Positions 1 to 11,481 of a stretch of 64,000 bases of DNA are shown here, in pieces. The position numbers and the translations under genes are program-made. The DNA comes from Massariosphaeria phaeospora (lineage: Eukaryota > Ascomycota > Dothideomycetes > Pleosporales), in NCBI GenBank assembly GCA_011032825.1, contig JAADJZ010000013.1, forward strand, positions 310,001 to 374,000, written 5' to 3'. Positions within the stretch are counted from its first letter, which is position 1, and every line of letters starts with the position of its first letter. The notes under the pieces were generated by a model, which saw only the letters and a program-made list of their open reading frames with translations, was not told where the DNA came from and searched no databases.

Positions 1-957
1 TCAGATATCCGTATAAGAAATTCAATTGCGACATGCTCAACCTGACCCTCGGCCCTCAAAATAGCCTCGGGGTTTCGATCGTGAACATCGAAATCTTTCC
101 CTCTGTCTCTCTCTCATTCACCCTCCTCTAATACAACCACTATCCCATCCCATATTCCCATTTCCCAATCCGTCCCATGCCACCAAAAGTCTTGTGTCCC
201 ACAACCCCCCGCCTCGCCCCACATCGCCCAATCGCCACTCCTCGCCTAAGTTCCTTATCGCCTTGGCGCCAGGGGCCTATCTGCAACCCCTTATCAAGAT
301 CATCCGAGCAACTGCAGCTGCAGCTCTTTCTCCCACTGCACGTCAACGCAACTACTATCTCCCCGGAGAACGACGCAGCAGAAAGCAATTATGCTGATTG
401 CAATTGTCACTCTTTTGATTGGACCGCGGATGATTGCAGGTGAGGGGAGCTGATCTGATCTGGTGCCCCGCGGCGCTGCCGGAGATGCGGTGCGATGGTA
501 CCTCGTCTGGTGTTAGAGGGGTAAGAGGCGCGGTAGTTACCTCTGGGGAGATGGAGATTGGTGGTGGGCTGACTGAGCGAGAGATAGGTAGGGATAAGGA
601 TGCAGTACAGCTGTGGTGCCACGGAGTTACCTACTCTCACTCGGTGGGCTGGACTGAGTGAGAGGTACTGTAGGTAGGGGTAGGGATGCAGTACAGCCGT
701 GGTGGTGCCACGGAGTTACCTCCTCTCACGCCTGGCTGTGGTGGGTTCTTGTTTCTTTTCTTGGTCGGCCTATCTTGCTTGGTCTTGGGCCCCGAGCTTG
801 AATTCATCTCTGGTTCCTGGCTTTTGGCTCCATACGCTTTTCTTTCTTCATATCAACTTTGTTCGATACCGTGTGCTTCTCACCGTCTCTGTACACTGCG
901 ACTGTACCAATTCGTTCTACTCAACACCTAGCTCTCCCGGAGCTCCACTCTACACGT
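1..957 (+). promoter_or_regulatory. niiA 5' region with AreA-type GATA and NirA-type sites
   Basis: No gene is visible here; small overlapping frames lack coding character. The region precedes the niiA start at 958. It holds HGATAR motifs, the core of AreA/NIT2 nitrogen-regulator sites, at 582-587 (AGATAG) and, on the opposite strand, at 255-260, 277-282, 291-296 and 770-775. CCACGGAG, the reverse complement of the NirA consensus CTCCGHGG, occurs at 619-626 and 708-715, once in each unit of a tandem duplication (562-729). Motif positions are read directly; regulation by AreA and NirA is inferred from Aspergillus nidulans niiA. Confidence 0.6.
562..729 (+). repeat. Tandem duplication in the niiA promoter
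   Basis: Two adjacent imperfect copies lie at 562-641 and 642-729. Both run from GGTGGGCT through GACTGAG, GGTAGGG, GATGCAGTACAG and GCCACGGAGTTACCT to CTCTCAC. The second copy carries small insertions, including an extra GGT before GCCACGG. Each copy contains one NirA-type octamer; only the first keeps the GATA motif at 582. Confidence 0.85.
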
Positions 958-3900
958 ATGGCGGAAGCGGAGCCTGTGCTCACACCGGGCATCGAGCCGA
1001 AGAACGGCGACGCGCATGATCTACCCTCCTCACCCGGTGTGACGGCGACATGGGGCTCGAAAGGTGCGAATATGTCGAGTATATCGAATAGCGAATGGAA
1101 TGATGCCGAGGCGAACAAGTTGCCGGAGAAGGTGGCGGATTTGGACAGAAAGGGGGAGCTGCCAGAGAATGAGAAGAAAGACAGGAAGAGGATTGTTGTG
1201 GTCGGACTGGGGATGGTGGGGATTGCGTTCATGTGAGTGATTCTGGTTTTCAGAGGGTGAGTGTTTCGGTGCTTTGCTGATGAAATGGATAGAGAAAAGT
1301 TAATGAAGTATGACGTGAAGAGGCGCGAGTACGATATCATTGTCATCGGCGAGGAGCCTCATTTGGCGTATAATCGTGTGGGCTTGACGAGTTTCTTCCA
1401 GCATCGCTTAGTGGAGAATTTATATCTGAATCCGAAGGAATGGGTAAGTACAAGTTTTTTAACATGGTCGACCGGAATTGACGTTTGGAACTAATTCTAC
1501 CAAGTACTCAGCAATGCCGGAAGGCTCGCTGAATTATCATCTCAACACACTCGTAACAGAAATCAATTCGCAAGATAAAACCGTCAAGACCTCGGCCGGT
1601 GACACCGTCCCATATGATATCCTTGTACTGGCTACAGGGTCCGACGCGCTTCTCCCTCGACACACGCCCGGCTATGACGCAAATGGCGTTTTCGTATACC
1701 GAACGATTGACGATCTGCAAAGACTCATAGACTTCGCGAGCACGAGAAAAGGAACTACTGGAGCTGTTGTCGGAGGCGGACTTCTGGGCCTCGAAGCCGC
1801 GAAAGCAATGATGGATTTGGAAGATTTTGGGCAGGTCAAGCTGATTGAGAGGAACCGATGGGTGCTCTCAAGACAGTTGGACAGTGATGCGGGTGGGATG
1901 GTGGTGGAACAGGTGCAGTCGCTGGGATTGGATGTTCTGCTGAGTAAACGCGTTGGGAAAATCCTCACTGATGAGGGAAATAACGTTAAAGGTGTCATTT
2001 TTGAGGATGGAGAGGAGATGCAGTGTTCGTGTATCTGCTTTGCTGTAAGTTCCAGATGCCTGGGACGCGTGTAAGTGCTGACAGGTCTAGATCGGTATCA
2101 AAGCTCGCGATGAGGTTGCTAGGAAAGCCGGTATTAGGTGCGCCGACCGAGGAGGCGGCATCGTCGTTGCGCCCGATCTCTCGACGTCCATTCCAGACAT
2201 CTATGCTGTGGGCGAATGCGCGAGCTGGGAAAACCAAACTTTCGGCCTCATCGCACCCGGTGTGGAAATGGCCGACGTTCTGGCCTTCAACCTCACACAA
2301 GCAAAAGCTCATGCTCCGCGGAAGTTCAAGCGTCCAGATCTCAGCACCAAGTTGAAGCTACTCGGCGTTGAAGTCGCAAGTTTCGGGGACTTCTTTGCGG
2401 ATCGCGATGGACCCAAGGATATGCCTGGACGACGAGGCGCAGTGAAGAAAGACGAGGCGAATGGGAAGACGGACCGGGTTAAAAGCTTGACGGACGGACC
2501 CGCGCCGCCGCCGGTCAAGGCTCTGACGTACAAGGATCCGTTTCAACAGGTTTACAAGAAGTATTTGTTTACTATGGATGGGAAGTACCTGCTCGGCGGG
2601 ATGATGATCGGAGATACGAAGGACTACGTGAAACTAGTGCCTCTGGTCAAGAATCAAAAGCAGCTGGAAATGCAACCGAGCGAACTTATCATTGGTGCGC
2701 AGAAAGGAGACGATGATGGCGATGATCTTGAGGATGATACCCAGATTTGCTCATGTCACAATGTCACCAAAGGCGATGTGGTCAAGGCCGTCAAAGACGG
2801 AACCTGTAAGAGCATTGGCGATGTCAAATCCTGCACAAAAGCCGGAACTGGATGTGGTGGCTGCATGCCTCTCGTCCAGACCATCTTTAATAAGACTATG
2901 TCGTCGATGGGTCAAGAAGTCAAGAACCACCTTTGCCCGCACTTCGAATACTCGCGCGCCGATCTCTTCAACATCATCTTCGTGAAAAAATTGACAGAGT
3001 TCGCGCAAGTTATGAAAGAGTGTGGAAAAGATCCTGAGTCTACAGGTTGCGAAGCTTGCAAGCCAACAGTTGGATCCATTGTCGCCTCTCTGTTCAACAA
3101 ACATATCCTTGACGATACACGACGAGGCCTTCAAGAAACGAACGATCGGTTCTTAGCGAACATCCAACGTAACGGAACATTCTCTGTTATACCTCGAGTG
3201 GCCGGCGGTGAAATCACCCCGGAGAGGCTCATCATTATCGGTATGGTTGCGAAGAAGTACAAGCTCTACTGCAAGATCACTGGTGGACAGCGTATCGACA
3301 TGTTCGGAGCCAGGAAACAGGATTTGCCCGCAATCTGGCAAGAGCTCGTTGATGGCGGTATGGAGTCTGGTCATGCGTACGCGAAGTCGCTTCGAACAGT
3401 CAAGTCATGCGTTGGAACAACATGGTGCCGATATGGTATTGGCGACAGTGTAGGCATGGCAATCCGCCTGGAAGAACGGTACAAGTCTCTCCGTGCACCA
3501 CACAAGATCAAGGGCGGTGTATCAGGTTGTGTACGAGAGTGTGCAGAAGCGCAGAACAAGGACTTCGGGTTGATTGCCACTGAAAAGGGCTTCAATCTCT
3601 TCGTTGGCGGCAACGGAGGTGCGAAACCCAGGCATTCAGAGCTTCTGGCAAAGGACGTACCACCGGATGATATCATCCCTATCCTCGATCGTTACCTCTC
3701 CTTCTACATCCGCACTGCCGACAAGCTGCAGCGAACAGCGCGGTGGATCGAAAATCTACCCGGTGGTATCAAATACCTGCAAGAAGTCATTCTCGAAGAC
3801 AAACTCGGCATTTGTGCCGAGCTCGAAAAGCAGATGGAAATCCTCGTGGAATCTTACTCTTGCGAATGGACTGAAGTCCTCAAGAGCCCGGCCAAGAAAG

Positions 3901-4610
3901 CCCTCTTCAGCCAGTTCGCCAACACCGATGAAAGCATTAACGACACCATCGAACCCACACAAGAGCGCGGCCAAGAGCGCCCCTCGTACTGGCCCAAAGA
4001 CTCCATCACCGAGGATTTCCGCAACCACAAATGGTCCGAACTCTCCTGGCAGCCACTGATCAAAGCCGAAGAATTCCGGGACCTGCCCACGGGCGATTCC
4101 AGAGCCATCAAGCGCGGCGACACGCAACTCGCCATCTTCAAAGTCCGCGGCAAATGGTACTGCACGCAGCAAATGTGTCCGCACAAGCGCGCCTTTGTGC
4201 TCTCCGACGGCATGATCGGCGACGACATCAAGAACAACAAGCTGTGGGTCTCGTGCCCGTACCACAAGCGTAACTACGAGCTCGGCGGCGAGGACGCGGG
4301 GCGCTGCGCCAACGACGAGAGCGTCAACATCGCGACGTTTCCGATTGAGGAGCGCGACGACGGGAACGTCTATGTCAAGCTGCCGAGTGTGGAGGAGCTG
4401 GATTCGGTGCTGGGCACGGCCAAGTTCAAAATCAAAAAGAGTGACACGACGGATCCGTTTGAGAGTCTGGACCGCAAGCTGAAGCTGGCGCTGGGCAAGG
4501 GCCGGAAGGGGACGGTCGTCAGTCATTTGGAGGGCGGGTTGGGGGAGAAGGAAAAGGCGGCCATGATTTTGGCGGGCGGGGAGCGGGGAGTTGGAGGGCT
4601 GGACTGGTGA
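958..4610 (+). CDS. niiA: Assimilatory nitrite reductase [NAD(P)H]
   Basis: Cytosolic six-electron reduction of nitrite to ammonium, the second step of nitrate assimilation. Four exons: 958-1232, 1293-1443, 1505-2044, 2091-4610, giving 1161 aa (A. nidulans NiiA is about 1100). Modules in order: FAD-binding GLGMVG near residue 82; a second nucleotide-binding [10 protein letters not shown] near 230; a BFD-like [2Fe-2S] domain near 540-582 with CSC and [11 protein letters not shown]; another cysteine group, [13 protein letters not shown]; a siroheme/[4Fe-4S] region near 760-825 with [10 protein letters not shown] and [11 protein letters not shown]; and a C-terminal Rieske-type domain near 1012-1055 with CPH and CPYH ligands. 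The start ATG is the first in frame before the FAD domain. The upstream region has NirA- and AreA-type motifs. The nitrate reductase gene is not seen downstream; it could lie left of the window. Confidence 0.96.
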
Positions 4611-6039
4611 GGGAGTGACGATGGCATCCGAGATGGCGTCAGGGCTTTTTGGAGATGTTGTGTTGTAGCTTTTCTTCGTTCGTCATTGTTTTCTATACTT
4701 GCAGCGCGCCATCTCGTTTCCCCGGTGTGTACATTTAGTATAACGCTCACGAGTGTAGACGCTGACTGGCTGCCCTTCTGATTGCTATCCGTTGCTACGA
4801 TTGATAGATCAAGGCTAGTTCTAGTGTCGGCCTGTCTAACACCGGTCGGTTCGCTCCGATGTAGCCGGAGTGGCCAGTCACGTGTCCGCTAACTGTCTTC
4901 GCCTTAGCTCCCGTTTGAAGTTGACGTGGGCTCTCCATGTCGCCAATCTTCTCCACTCCATCATCATGCTACTCATTCCTCAGGCACGCAGGCATAGCCC
5001 ATGCGCTGCACAAGCGCTGCTGCGTGTCTTTCTACAGCCCTAACAATTATTGAGCGCCTCAACAAGCGTTCCAGCTCATGGCTTGAACAGACTTTTCGTC
5101 GCGGTTCCGCCCCGCCAATCTGTGTGGATTGTTACACCACGGAAAGAATCTCCTGATACGATGCCAACAGTCGTTCACCTGTTGCACCCTCGCGTGTGAC
5201 GCCAAACCATGAGACCAAGCCCGAGCCTGTTGTCGAGGACGCGGTGAGAGGGCTCCAACCTGCAAGTTTGATGACTCTAGTTTGTCCGGCATTCGGTATC
5301 TATGACCGATGCGCAACCTCAGACTTCAGCATAGCCGAATAACAATTACCTCGTCAGCTGCGCTCTAAACAGACCATCGAGAGTGTGAAGCGTGAGGATG
5401 ACATTGCCGTCATGACCCGGTTGTTGAGCCTGAACCATGCGGCTGCGATTTCAGCGATCGTGTTCCTTGTTTCGTCTCCGATAGCGAGGTAACTTTTTCT
5501 CGAACTACGGTGGCTTTCCGAGTGCACACCCGAACCAGACAGCACCGATGTCCCAAAACGCGTGGGGTTGTACAACGATATGGAGTTGCATCTCATCTGG
5601 CGGTGAGCAGGAGGCCAATCTTCGCCTCGTTTTCCCACTCTGTCAGCGCCTGCAGGAGAAAGAGACGACAAACGACCCGTGAGTGGTTCACCGCTGGCCC
5701 GTCTGTGTTCCAGTCGTGTTTGCTACTAGTCAAGCTACGAACATGGCCGTGTGGCAATGGTTCGAATTGGTCATCCTTCGGCTAGCAAACATGATTGTGC
5801 TACTCGAAATACTGGCGTTATGATCAGGTACGGTTTGGGCCGAAAGTGGTTGCGCGTGAACGGAGGTATATAGAGGGTAAGGGTGTTCGCAACTTTCTTC
5901 ACTGCTTTGCTCTTCTCCGAGCATCAAGTCGACCTCAACACATACTGCGAATATCGACAGGCCTGGGTTTGTTCTCCAGTAACGCTGTACCTCAAAGCCT
6001 CTTTCGACTCTTACTCACGACCTCTTGACTCAGTTCACG
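4611..6039. other. Intergenic, no gene recognised
   Basis: About 1.4 kb after niiA. Short frames on both strands show no recognisable protein. A TATA-like element (GGTATATAG) near 5865-5873 lies about 170 nt before the next ATG and may serve the gene at 6040. Confidence 0.5.
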
Positions 6040-7017
6040 ATGGCGTTCAACCACATGTTTGGCGGGTTCGCCGACGACTTCTTCGACGATTCACCGGCTG
6101 GGATGGTGACCATCCACACGGGCAGAACGCATTTTGTCGCGGATTACAATTGCCTCATCCAATACTTTCCCATGCTCGATAATGAACTCCTGAGCGGATG
6201 CATTTATACCGCGGAGCTTGCCGCCAGGATTCATATTTCATTACAGTCAATGGGCATCAGATACGTCGCTATTCACAAAGCCATCCGCTTTCTGTTCGGA
6301 TTGTGCAAGCCGCATGGGCAGATATTCCAATACGGATTTGGGCCAGCACTGACAAACCACCTTGGGAATATGCTCTATCGAGACATCAACTACCCGCCAC
6401 ATCACGGTGGTCTCAGAACATCTCGCAGCCATTTCCTCGTCCTCGCCTTCTTCGCTAAAGAGACATGTTCTTCGGTCCTAGCACACGGCCTGATAGACTT
6501 CTTTTACACCCACCGGCGCAGCATTATGCGCGGCGACACTGGCGAGGTGGACGAGTACCTCCATCAATGGGCCATCGCCATCCACGACCTCGAGCACCTC
6601 ATCTCACCAGAAGAGCACGATGATTGTATCCGCTATCTAGCGAAGAGGCGAGATAGCATGATGATGGGATACCACAACTCCGGGTTCCGCCATAATCGGG
6701 GCGATGTTATCATGCAGCTCTTGCGGGAACTGCTCGGCGGAAGTGGAAGAGGGAGACACCATAACCGGGACCTGCGCCTCTACGATATGCCTCGAGCCAT
6801 TACGGTGCCGCGCATGAACCACCACAACCATCCCCGACTCATCACGCCGCGGTTCATCCCTGCGCAGGACCCGATGATGTTGGTTCCTCATGCGCCTGCG
6901 CTTATGCCCCCGATGGGCCAGTTCCAAGGTCCAGAAGACGAGATTGAATCCCTGCAGTGGCGGCAGGACCAGCTGGAGCAAGAAGTGCAGAGCCTGAAGT
7001 GGGGCCTGGTGGGCTAG
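6040..7017 (+). CDS. Uncharacterised protein, single exon
   Basis: 325 aa from the ATG in context CACGATGG; the frame is open five codons further upstream but only from a TTG. I do not recognise a family with certainty. The first 180 residues look folded, with alternating hydrophobic segments (for example VTIHTGRTHFVADYNCLIQY). The C-terminal third is low-complexity, rich in His, Arg, Pro and Met, and ends in a heptad-like stretch (EDEIESLQWRQDQLEQEVQS) that could form a short coiled coil. There is no signal peptide or membrane segment. The early segment superficially recalls a BTB/POZ opening, but I cannot support that. A TATA-like box lies about 170 nt upstream. Confidence 0.75.
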   Translation: MAFNHMFGGFADDFFDDSPAGMVTIHTGRTHFVADYNCLIQYFPMLDNELLSGCIYTAELAARIHISLQSMGIRYVAIHKAIRFLFGLCKPHGQIFQYGFGPALTNHLGNMLYRDINYPPHHGGLRTSRSHFLVLAFFAKETCSSVLAHGLIDFFYTHRRSIMRGDTGEVDEYLHQWAIAIHDLEHLISPEEHDDCIRYLAKRRDSMMMGYHNSGFRHNRGDVIMQLLRELLGGSGRGRHHNRDLRLYDMPRAITVPRMNHHNHPRLITPRFIPAQDPMMLVPHAPALMPPMGQFQGPEDEIESLQWRQDQLEQEVQSLKWGLVG

Positions 7018-7697
7018 ACTGTGGAACATGATTTGAGTTTTACTGGTGGTCCCTCATTGCGTTGTTGGGTTTCTTTTGTCGTACAGCTTCGTTGCTTTGT
7101 GTGCTTTCTGGCTACTGTTTGTGACTTTTAGCGTTTGCGGAAACGCGCTCGGCAAGAGAGAGAAATACGTGTCGATTACAACCTGTCCTTCTCGCTGCTT
7201 CGTTGTCCGGACCACGCACGTCAGTGAACGCTGTATCACGTCGTCTCGTCTCGTCGCGTCAGTCAGCTTGCGTTTCAGTTGCTATTTGTAATTGCCGTGG
7301 TTGGGAAGGGAGGGTACAGTACATCGCCGATACCCTGTCTTCAACACTATGGGACTCGTTTTGTTTTTTTGGATTTGCTCGGCGCGTAGATGGTATGGCA
7401 TGGGATCTTGGACGGGGAGACAGACTGCAAGAGTGGAAAGTAGAAAGAGTTGTGTGGGTTCGCTGGATGTTCTGCTCTTTGTGACGTGAGGTATGCCAAG
7501 AATGAAGATGGTCAAAATGTATCCTGATTTCTTAATGTTCAGGTGTTCACTGTTCAGACTGCCTAGCTATACGCCGCGCTAAGAGCACAAATAATCGACC
7601 CTGTGGCCTCCACCCCAAACGCTTCAAGCTCAACTCAAAAGATATGCACAGAACTGTATCGCCCCTCCCGTTGCCTCAACATCACCCATCCTCCCAC
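7018..7697. other. Convergent intergenic region
   Basis: About 680 nt between the 3' ends of the gene at 6040 and BOS1. It presumably carries both 3' UTRs; no further feature was recognised. Confidence 0.5.
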
Positions 7698-8645
7698 CTA
7701 TCTCAAAAAATGTATCACCAAGAAACAGAACACGAAGAACACCACCACGCCGCCCCAAAATATCCACTTATCCTGCTTCGCCCGCCTCTCCACCATCCTA
7801 ATCGTATCCCCGCTAATCCCCAGCGTATTCGCCGCATTATACAGCCGCCGCTGCGTCCCCTTGAGCATATCCTTCTGGTCGCTCAAATCGCCCAGCACGG
7901 CGCGCCCGCGGTCCAGAAACTCGTCCAGCTGCACCGACGACTGCGCGAAGAAATTCTGTTCCCGGAACGCGTGGTCTTCGCGGCCGTATTCCGCGGCCGA
8001 GTTTTGCGGCGCGCCCGAGGCGTAGGGGTTGGGGCGGTAGGGCGCGTTGGCTGACGGGGGCGCCGTCGGCGCGAAGGGCGAGTGGGAGTATGTGGAGGCG
8101 TTGGCAGGGAGCGAGTAGGGGTTTTCGGGCGTGGAGGCGTGGTGTGGGCGGCGGCCGAGGAGCTCGGTACGGTTCGCTGTCGTTTGCTGCGCGTCATTGT
8201 CAGCCCTGTTCTGTTCTGCTCTATTCTGGACTGGTCGTCGCCAAACGACCGTAGTGTCAATCCAATCCAATCCAAGCCACACTACACTACACTGCATCAA
8301 ACGTACCATTTCCTCATTCACGCTCTTGATCCGCTGGAAACTGTCGCGGTACTCGCCGAGCTCGGACTTGAACGTCTTCAGCCGCTCGAAGGCTTTCTCT
8401 TGCTTGGTTTGCACGGGCTCTTGCTTTGCGAGCTTGGCGTAGTCGTCAATGGTGCGCGCGAAGGAGGTGAGCGACGCGGAGATCTGGCCTTGCAGCGCGG
8501 GAGACGGCGTCGCGGAGTCGGCGAATAGGTCGAGGTCTTTGCGGAGGGAGGTACTCTGCCGCAGCGCGGAATTGAACAGCGCGTTCTGCGGGGGTCGTCA
8601 GTGAGTGGTGGGTGGGATTGGGGGTGTTGCGCGGGGACAAACCAT
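7698..8645 (-). CDS. BOS1: ER-Golgi SNARE Bos1
   Basis: Qb-SNARE for fusion of ER-derived COPII vesicles with the Golgi. Exons on the minus strand: 8645-8643 (the ATG alone), 8585-8307, 8186-7698, giving 256 aa (yeast Bos1 is 244). The N-terminus MNALFNSALRQS is the conserved start of the family and supports the start-codon-only exon. A helical N-terminal part (KQEKAFERLKTFKSELGEY) is followed by a proline-rich linker, a SNARE helix (LDEFLDRGRAVLGDL to NTLGISGDTIRMVERR) and a C-terminal membrane anchor, WIFWGGVVVFFVFCFLVIHF. Intron 2 (8187-8306) has a GTACGT donor and length divisible by three, so the reading frame runs through it. Intron 1 (8586-8642) has a weak GTTTGT donor. Confidence 0.92.
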
Positions 8646-9675
8646 TGTGGAGGCGCGTTCGGGGTTGCTTGGTGGTGAGGTGGGAGCGGTGCGGGAGACG
8701 TGGCTGTGGAGTGTGTGGCAGGTTCCTTTGCGCTGCGTGTCACTGGAGCCTTGTAGGCGCAAACTTTTTGGGATTGAACAGGTTGCATCACCGTTGACCT
8801 CGGGAGCCGGGGGTGAATTAGCCAAGAAGAGCTAGCCGCACCTGGCTTAGCGGATAACCTTAACTTTTGCTAGCTTCGCGCTCTATGTTCCCGTCATCTT
8901 CCCATCAGCGTCGGATCTCCTGACCCCCCTACGAACGAGCACGATGCTTACGGGCCAAAATGTACCGGCGATCGATCAATCTTCCTGTCTTTTGAAGTAA
9001 TTGGGTCGCATCACGTATAAGCACTAAATAAATGTACAGCTCAATAAGTTCTGAGTGCACTCCACAAAACGACTACCCATTCAGCTTACGCTGGAAACGA
9101 ACGAGGCTCCCTGATATGAACTCACGAAAACATTTATCTTGGTGCCGACTTTCCAGAGTAGCGTTGACGTCTATCACCTTCCTCTAGCAATCAGCTCCGG
9201 TCGTCTATCCATGTCGATATAGACGATAACCAAGAAGACGTCAGTTGCCGAGCCGCTGGCCTGGTAAGAGGCGACGAAAATCCCAAATGAAAAAGGAGGG
9301 GTTGATACGAACCATCTCGGTCTCTAATTCCAATAAGCAGCTCCTCTAGCATGTCTGGGATTAGTCTCGGTATCCTGCCTTTGGAGAGGTTTAGAGGATT
9401 GTGTTTGGGTTGGGGATTAGGTTAGGGTGTCAAAGTAGACTTTTGCGACTTTTTGGTTCGTAATACCTTAGCAGAGAATGAAGAGGAAGTCGTTGTATCA
9501 CGGTCGGAGGTGGACCGATGCATAGATGTATAGAACTTTACAGAGATTTGAAGAATCCTATGTTACAACGTTTTGGGGTGCTCCTGCGACGAGCTTCGTT
9601 TGACATTGACAGAACGATTAACCAATGTCATATGTTACCCAGGTAGCCTTCTACAAAACTTCAGCCCATATAGCC
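8646..9675. other. Intergenic, no gene recognised
   Basis: About 1 kb between BOS1 and the 3' end of the secreted-protein gene. No open frame of interest. A short G/T-rich run near 9407-9428 vaguely resembles telomeric repeats but is too short to call. Confidence 0.45.
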
Positions 9676-10674
9676 CTACTCAAATTCTACCTGGCATTCC
9701 CTAACATCGAACAAGAGCATAGGGTCAGGCTCACGAGCACGTATCACTGGAGGCCGAAACACGGTAGCTCTAGTTATGCAGCGATTTCCCAACTCCGCCT
9801 TCCGCTGTATCAGAAGATATGCAAACCCATATCCATTTGGAGAGCCAAGCAACGCAAGTCCCTCATCCGAGTTGATGTCGAAGCTGGTCCCTGGCCAGGT
9901 GGTCGGAGCCTTATTTCCGAGCGCCCTAAACATGATTGCTCTTGTCTCCTCGTTATTAATATCACAAGACATGACATGGCGCAGTCGGCTACCCGAGTAA
10001 GGTTCGTAGGCCGCCCATAGCAGGTCAGAAGACATTTGGAGGCGGGGTAATTCATCGATGGCTGGTTCCTTCTTCCAGGCCTTTCTAGCAGCCTTGTAAG
10101 GGCTCTCAAGCCATAAAGCGAAGATGACGCCGCTGGACTCAGTTATAAAGCGAGCGAATCCTTGGGTTGCCTGCTTCAGGATCAGCTTGGAAAGCGAATT
10201 GAGGTTGACAAAGCTTATTTACCTTGTAATCATGGCCGTCCTTCTTGTAATCCACAGTGTGTTCAATGGTGGCGTACTTGACGTTGTTGACGTTTAACTT
10301 GGCCCCCTCGATAAACTCGGGTATCCGGAGGTCGGTAAGTTCGACGCCAAGGTCATCATTCGTCCTCCAGCCCCACTCCTCTAGATCCTCTGTATGACAC
10401 AGTTAGTAAGTTACTTTGTTCAGGACATATAGCATCACTTACTAGCGATGTCCTGGAACGGGCTAGCCGCCGTCTTAAGGCCCGGGCTTTTAGAGATGAG
10501 CTCGGCAGCTGCTTTATCGGAGCTCTTCATGGCCGTGAGGAGGTTACCGCCTTTGCAAACAGCATTGTCCCAGACATCATCGGTAACGCGGCTCCAGATT
10601 GCTCGAGGGAGTAGATCGCAGCAGGCAGGGCTCAAGAAGACGAGACCTGTGATTCCGAGCCTGAAGAGCTTCAT
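9676..10674 (-). CDS. Small secreted protein of unknown function
   Basis: Three exons on the minus strand: 10674-10443, 10389-10223 and about 10170-9676, giving about 297 aa. The N-terminus MKLFRLGITGLVFLSPACC is a plausible signal peptide, so secretion is inferred. Intron 1 (10390-10442) has GTAAGT, a CTAAC branch and ACAG. The acceptor of intron 2 is ambiguous by three bases (intron 10171-10222 or 10174-10222); both keep the frame. The mature protein contains DDVWDNAVCKGGNLLTAM early, then EEWGWRTNDDLGVELTDLR and GFARFITESSGVIFALWLES. I do not recognise a named domain; the overall look is that of conserved hypothetical secreted proteins of plant-associated ascomycetes, which is an impression only. 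Confidence 0.7.
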
Positions 10675-11481
10675 GTTGTGCGGGTCGAGGGGTAGTTATT
10701 TCGAGGATGATACGACTCAAGGAACAGAAAGTTCTCAGAACGAAAAGGAGGATGAAGAGAGATCGAAACGTGAAATCGTGAGATGAGGAGACCAACATGA
10801 TTCATTTGTTAATGTTGGGACCAACATCACCAACTAAGCAGGTGATAGTATTTTGTCTATGCAACCATGAGAAAAGTTGGGTTCGCATATTGGGGCTCTC
10901 GTACGAAGGGTTTCTCTGAAAATGAGCGGGACTCTCCTATTAAAGCAACATAGCCGTATAAAGTGTACAGAAGGCTAGGCGAATATAAACTACTTGCTAT
11001 TAGACTATCCCTTGAATATTCTTACAATATAAGGTGCGTAGCAATCTTAGGTAAACACCTTATTTTCGTAGTTCTCCTGCGTACGAGAGCCCAGAGGCCT
11101 GCATAGAGAGAGTTCCATACGCTCTCTCCCCACTCTCTCCCTCTTTACACTCCAGAGATTTTCCAGGGAAACCTAAGCCTTATCGTAGCGCTATAGTAAC
11201 TTGTATAGGCATAGGATACTAAGGTTAATTGGATAGAATAGGTGCGGGGTATAAAAGTGACGTTTATGCGCTATATGCCGAGATTCGGCGAAATACTAAT
11301 GAGACGGAAACGTTCACGGTACTGCCTAATCAGGCAATGCGGGGGTATTACTAATCTCTATATATTCCCCGAAGACTGCGAGAGCCTGCATCTCGTCATC
11401 CATGGGTGGTATCCGATGGACATGTTTAGACTGCCAATCTGAATCAAATTCTCGTTGTTAACCGTTCCAGTTATTTTCGCT
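10675..11481. other. Divergent intergenic region, possible decayed repeat DNA
   Basis: About 800 nt between the secreted-protein gene and the M28 peptidase. From about 10900 to 11400 the DNA is rich in TA steps and short TTAGG/CCTAA-like words with no coding frame, consistent with decayed mobile DNA, but no family could be named. Confidence 0.35.

Noticed and set aside
9400..9430. Telomere-like GGGATTAGGTTAGGG run
   Set aside because: Only about two degenerate units; not an interstitial telomere array.
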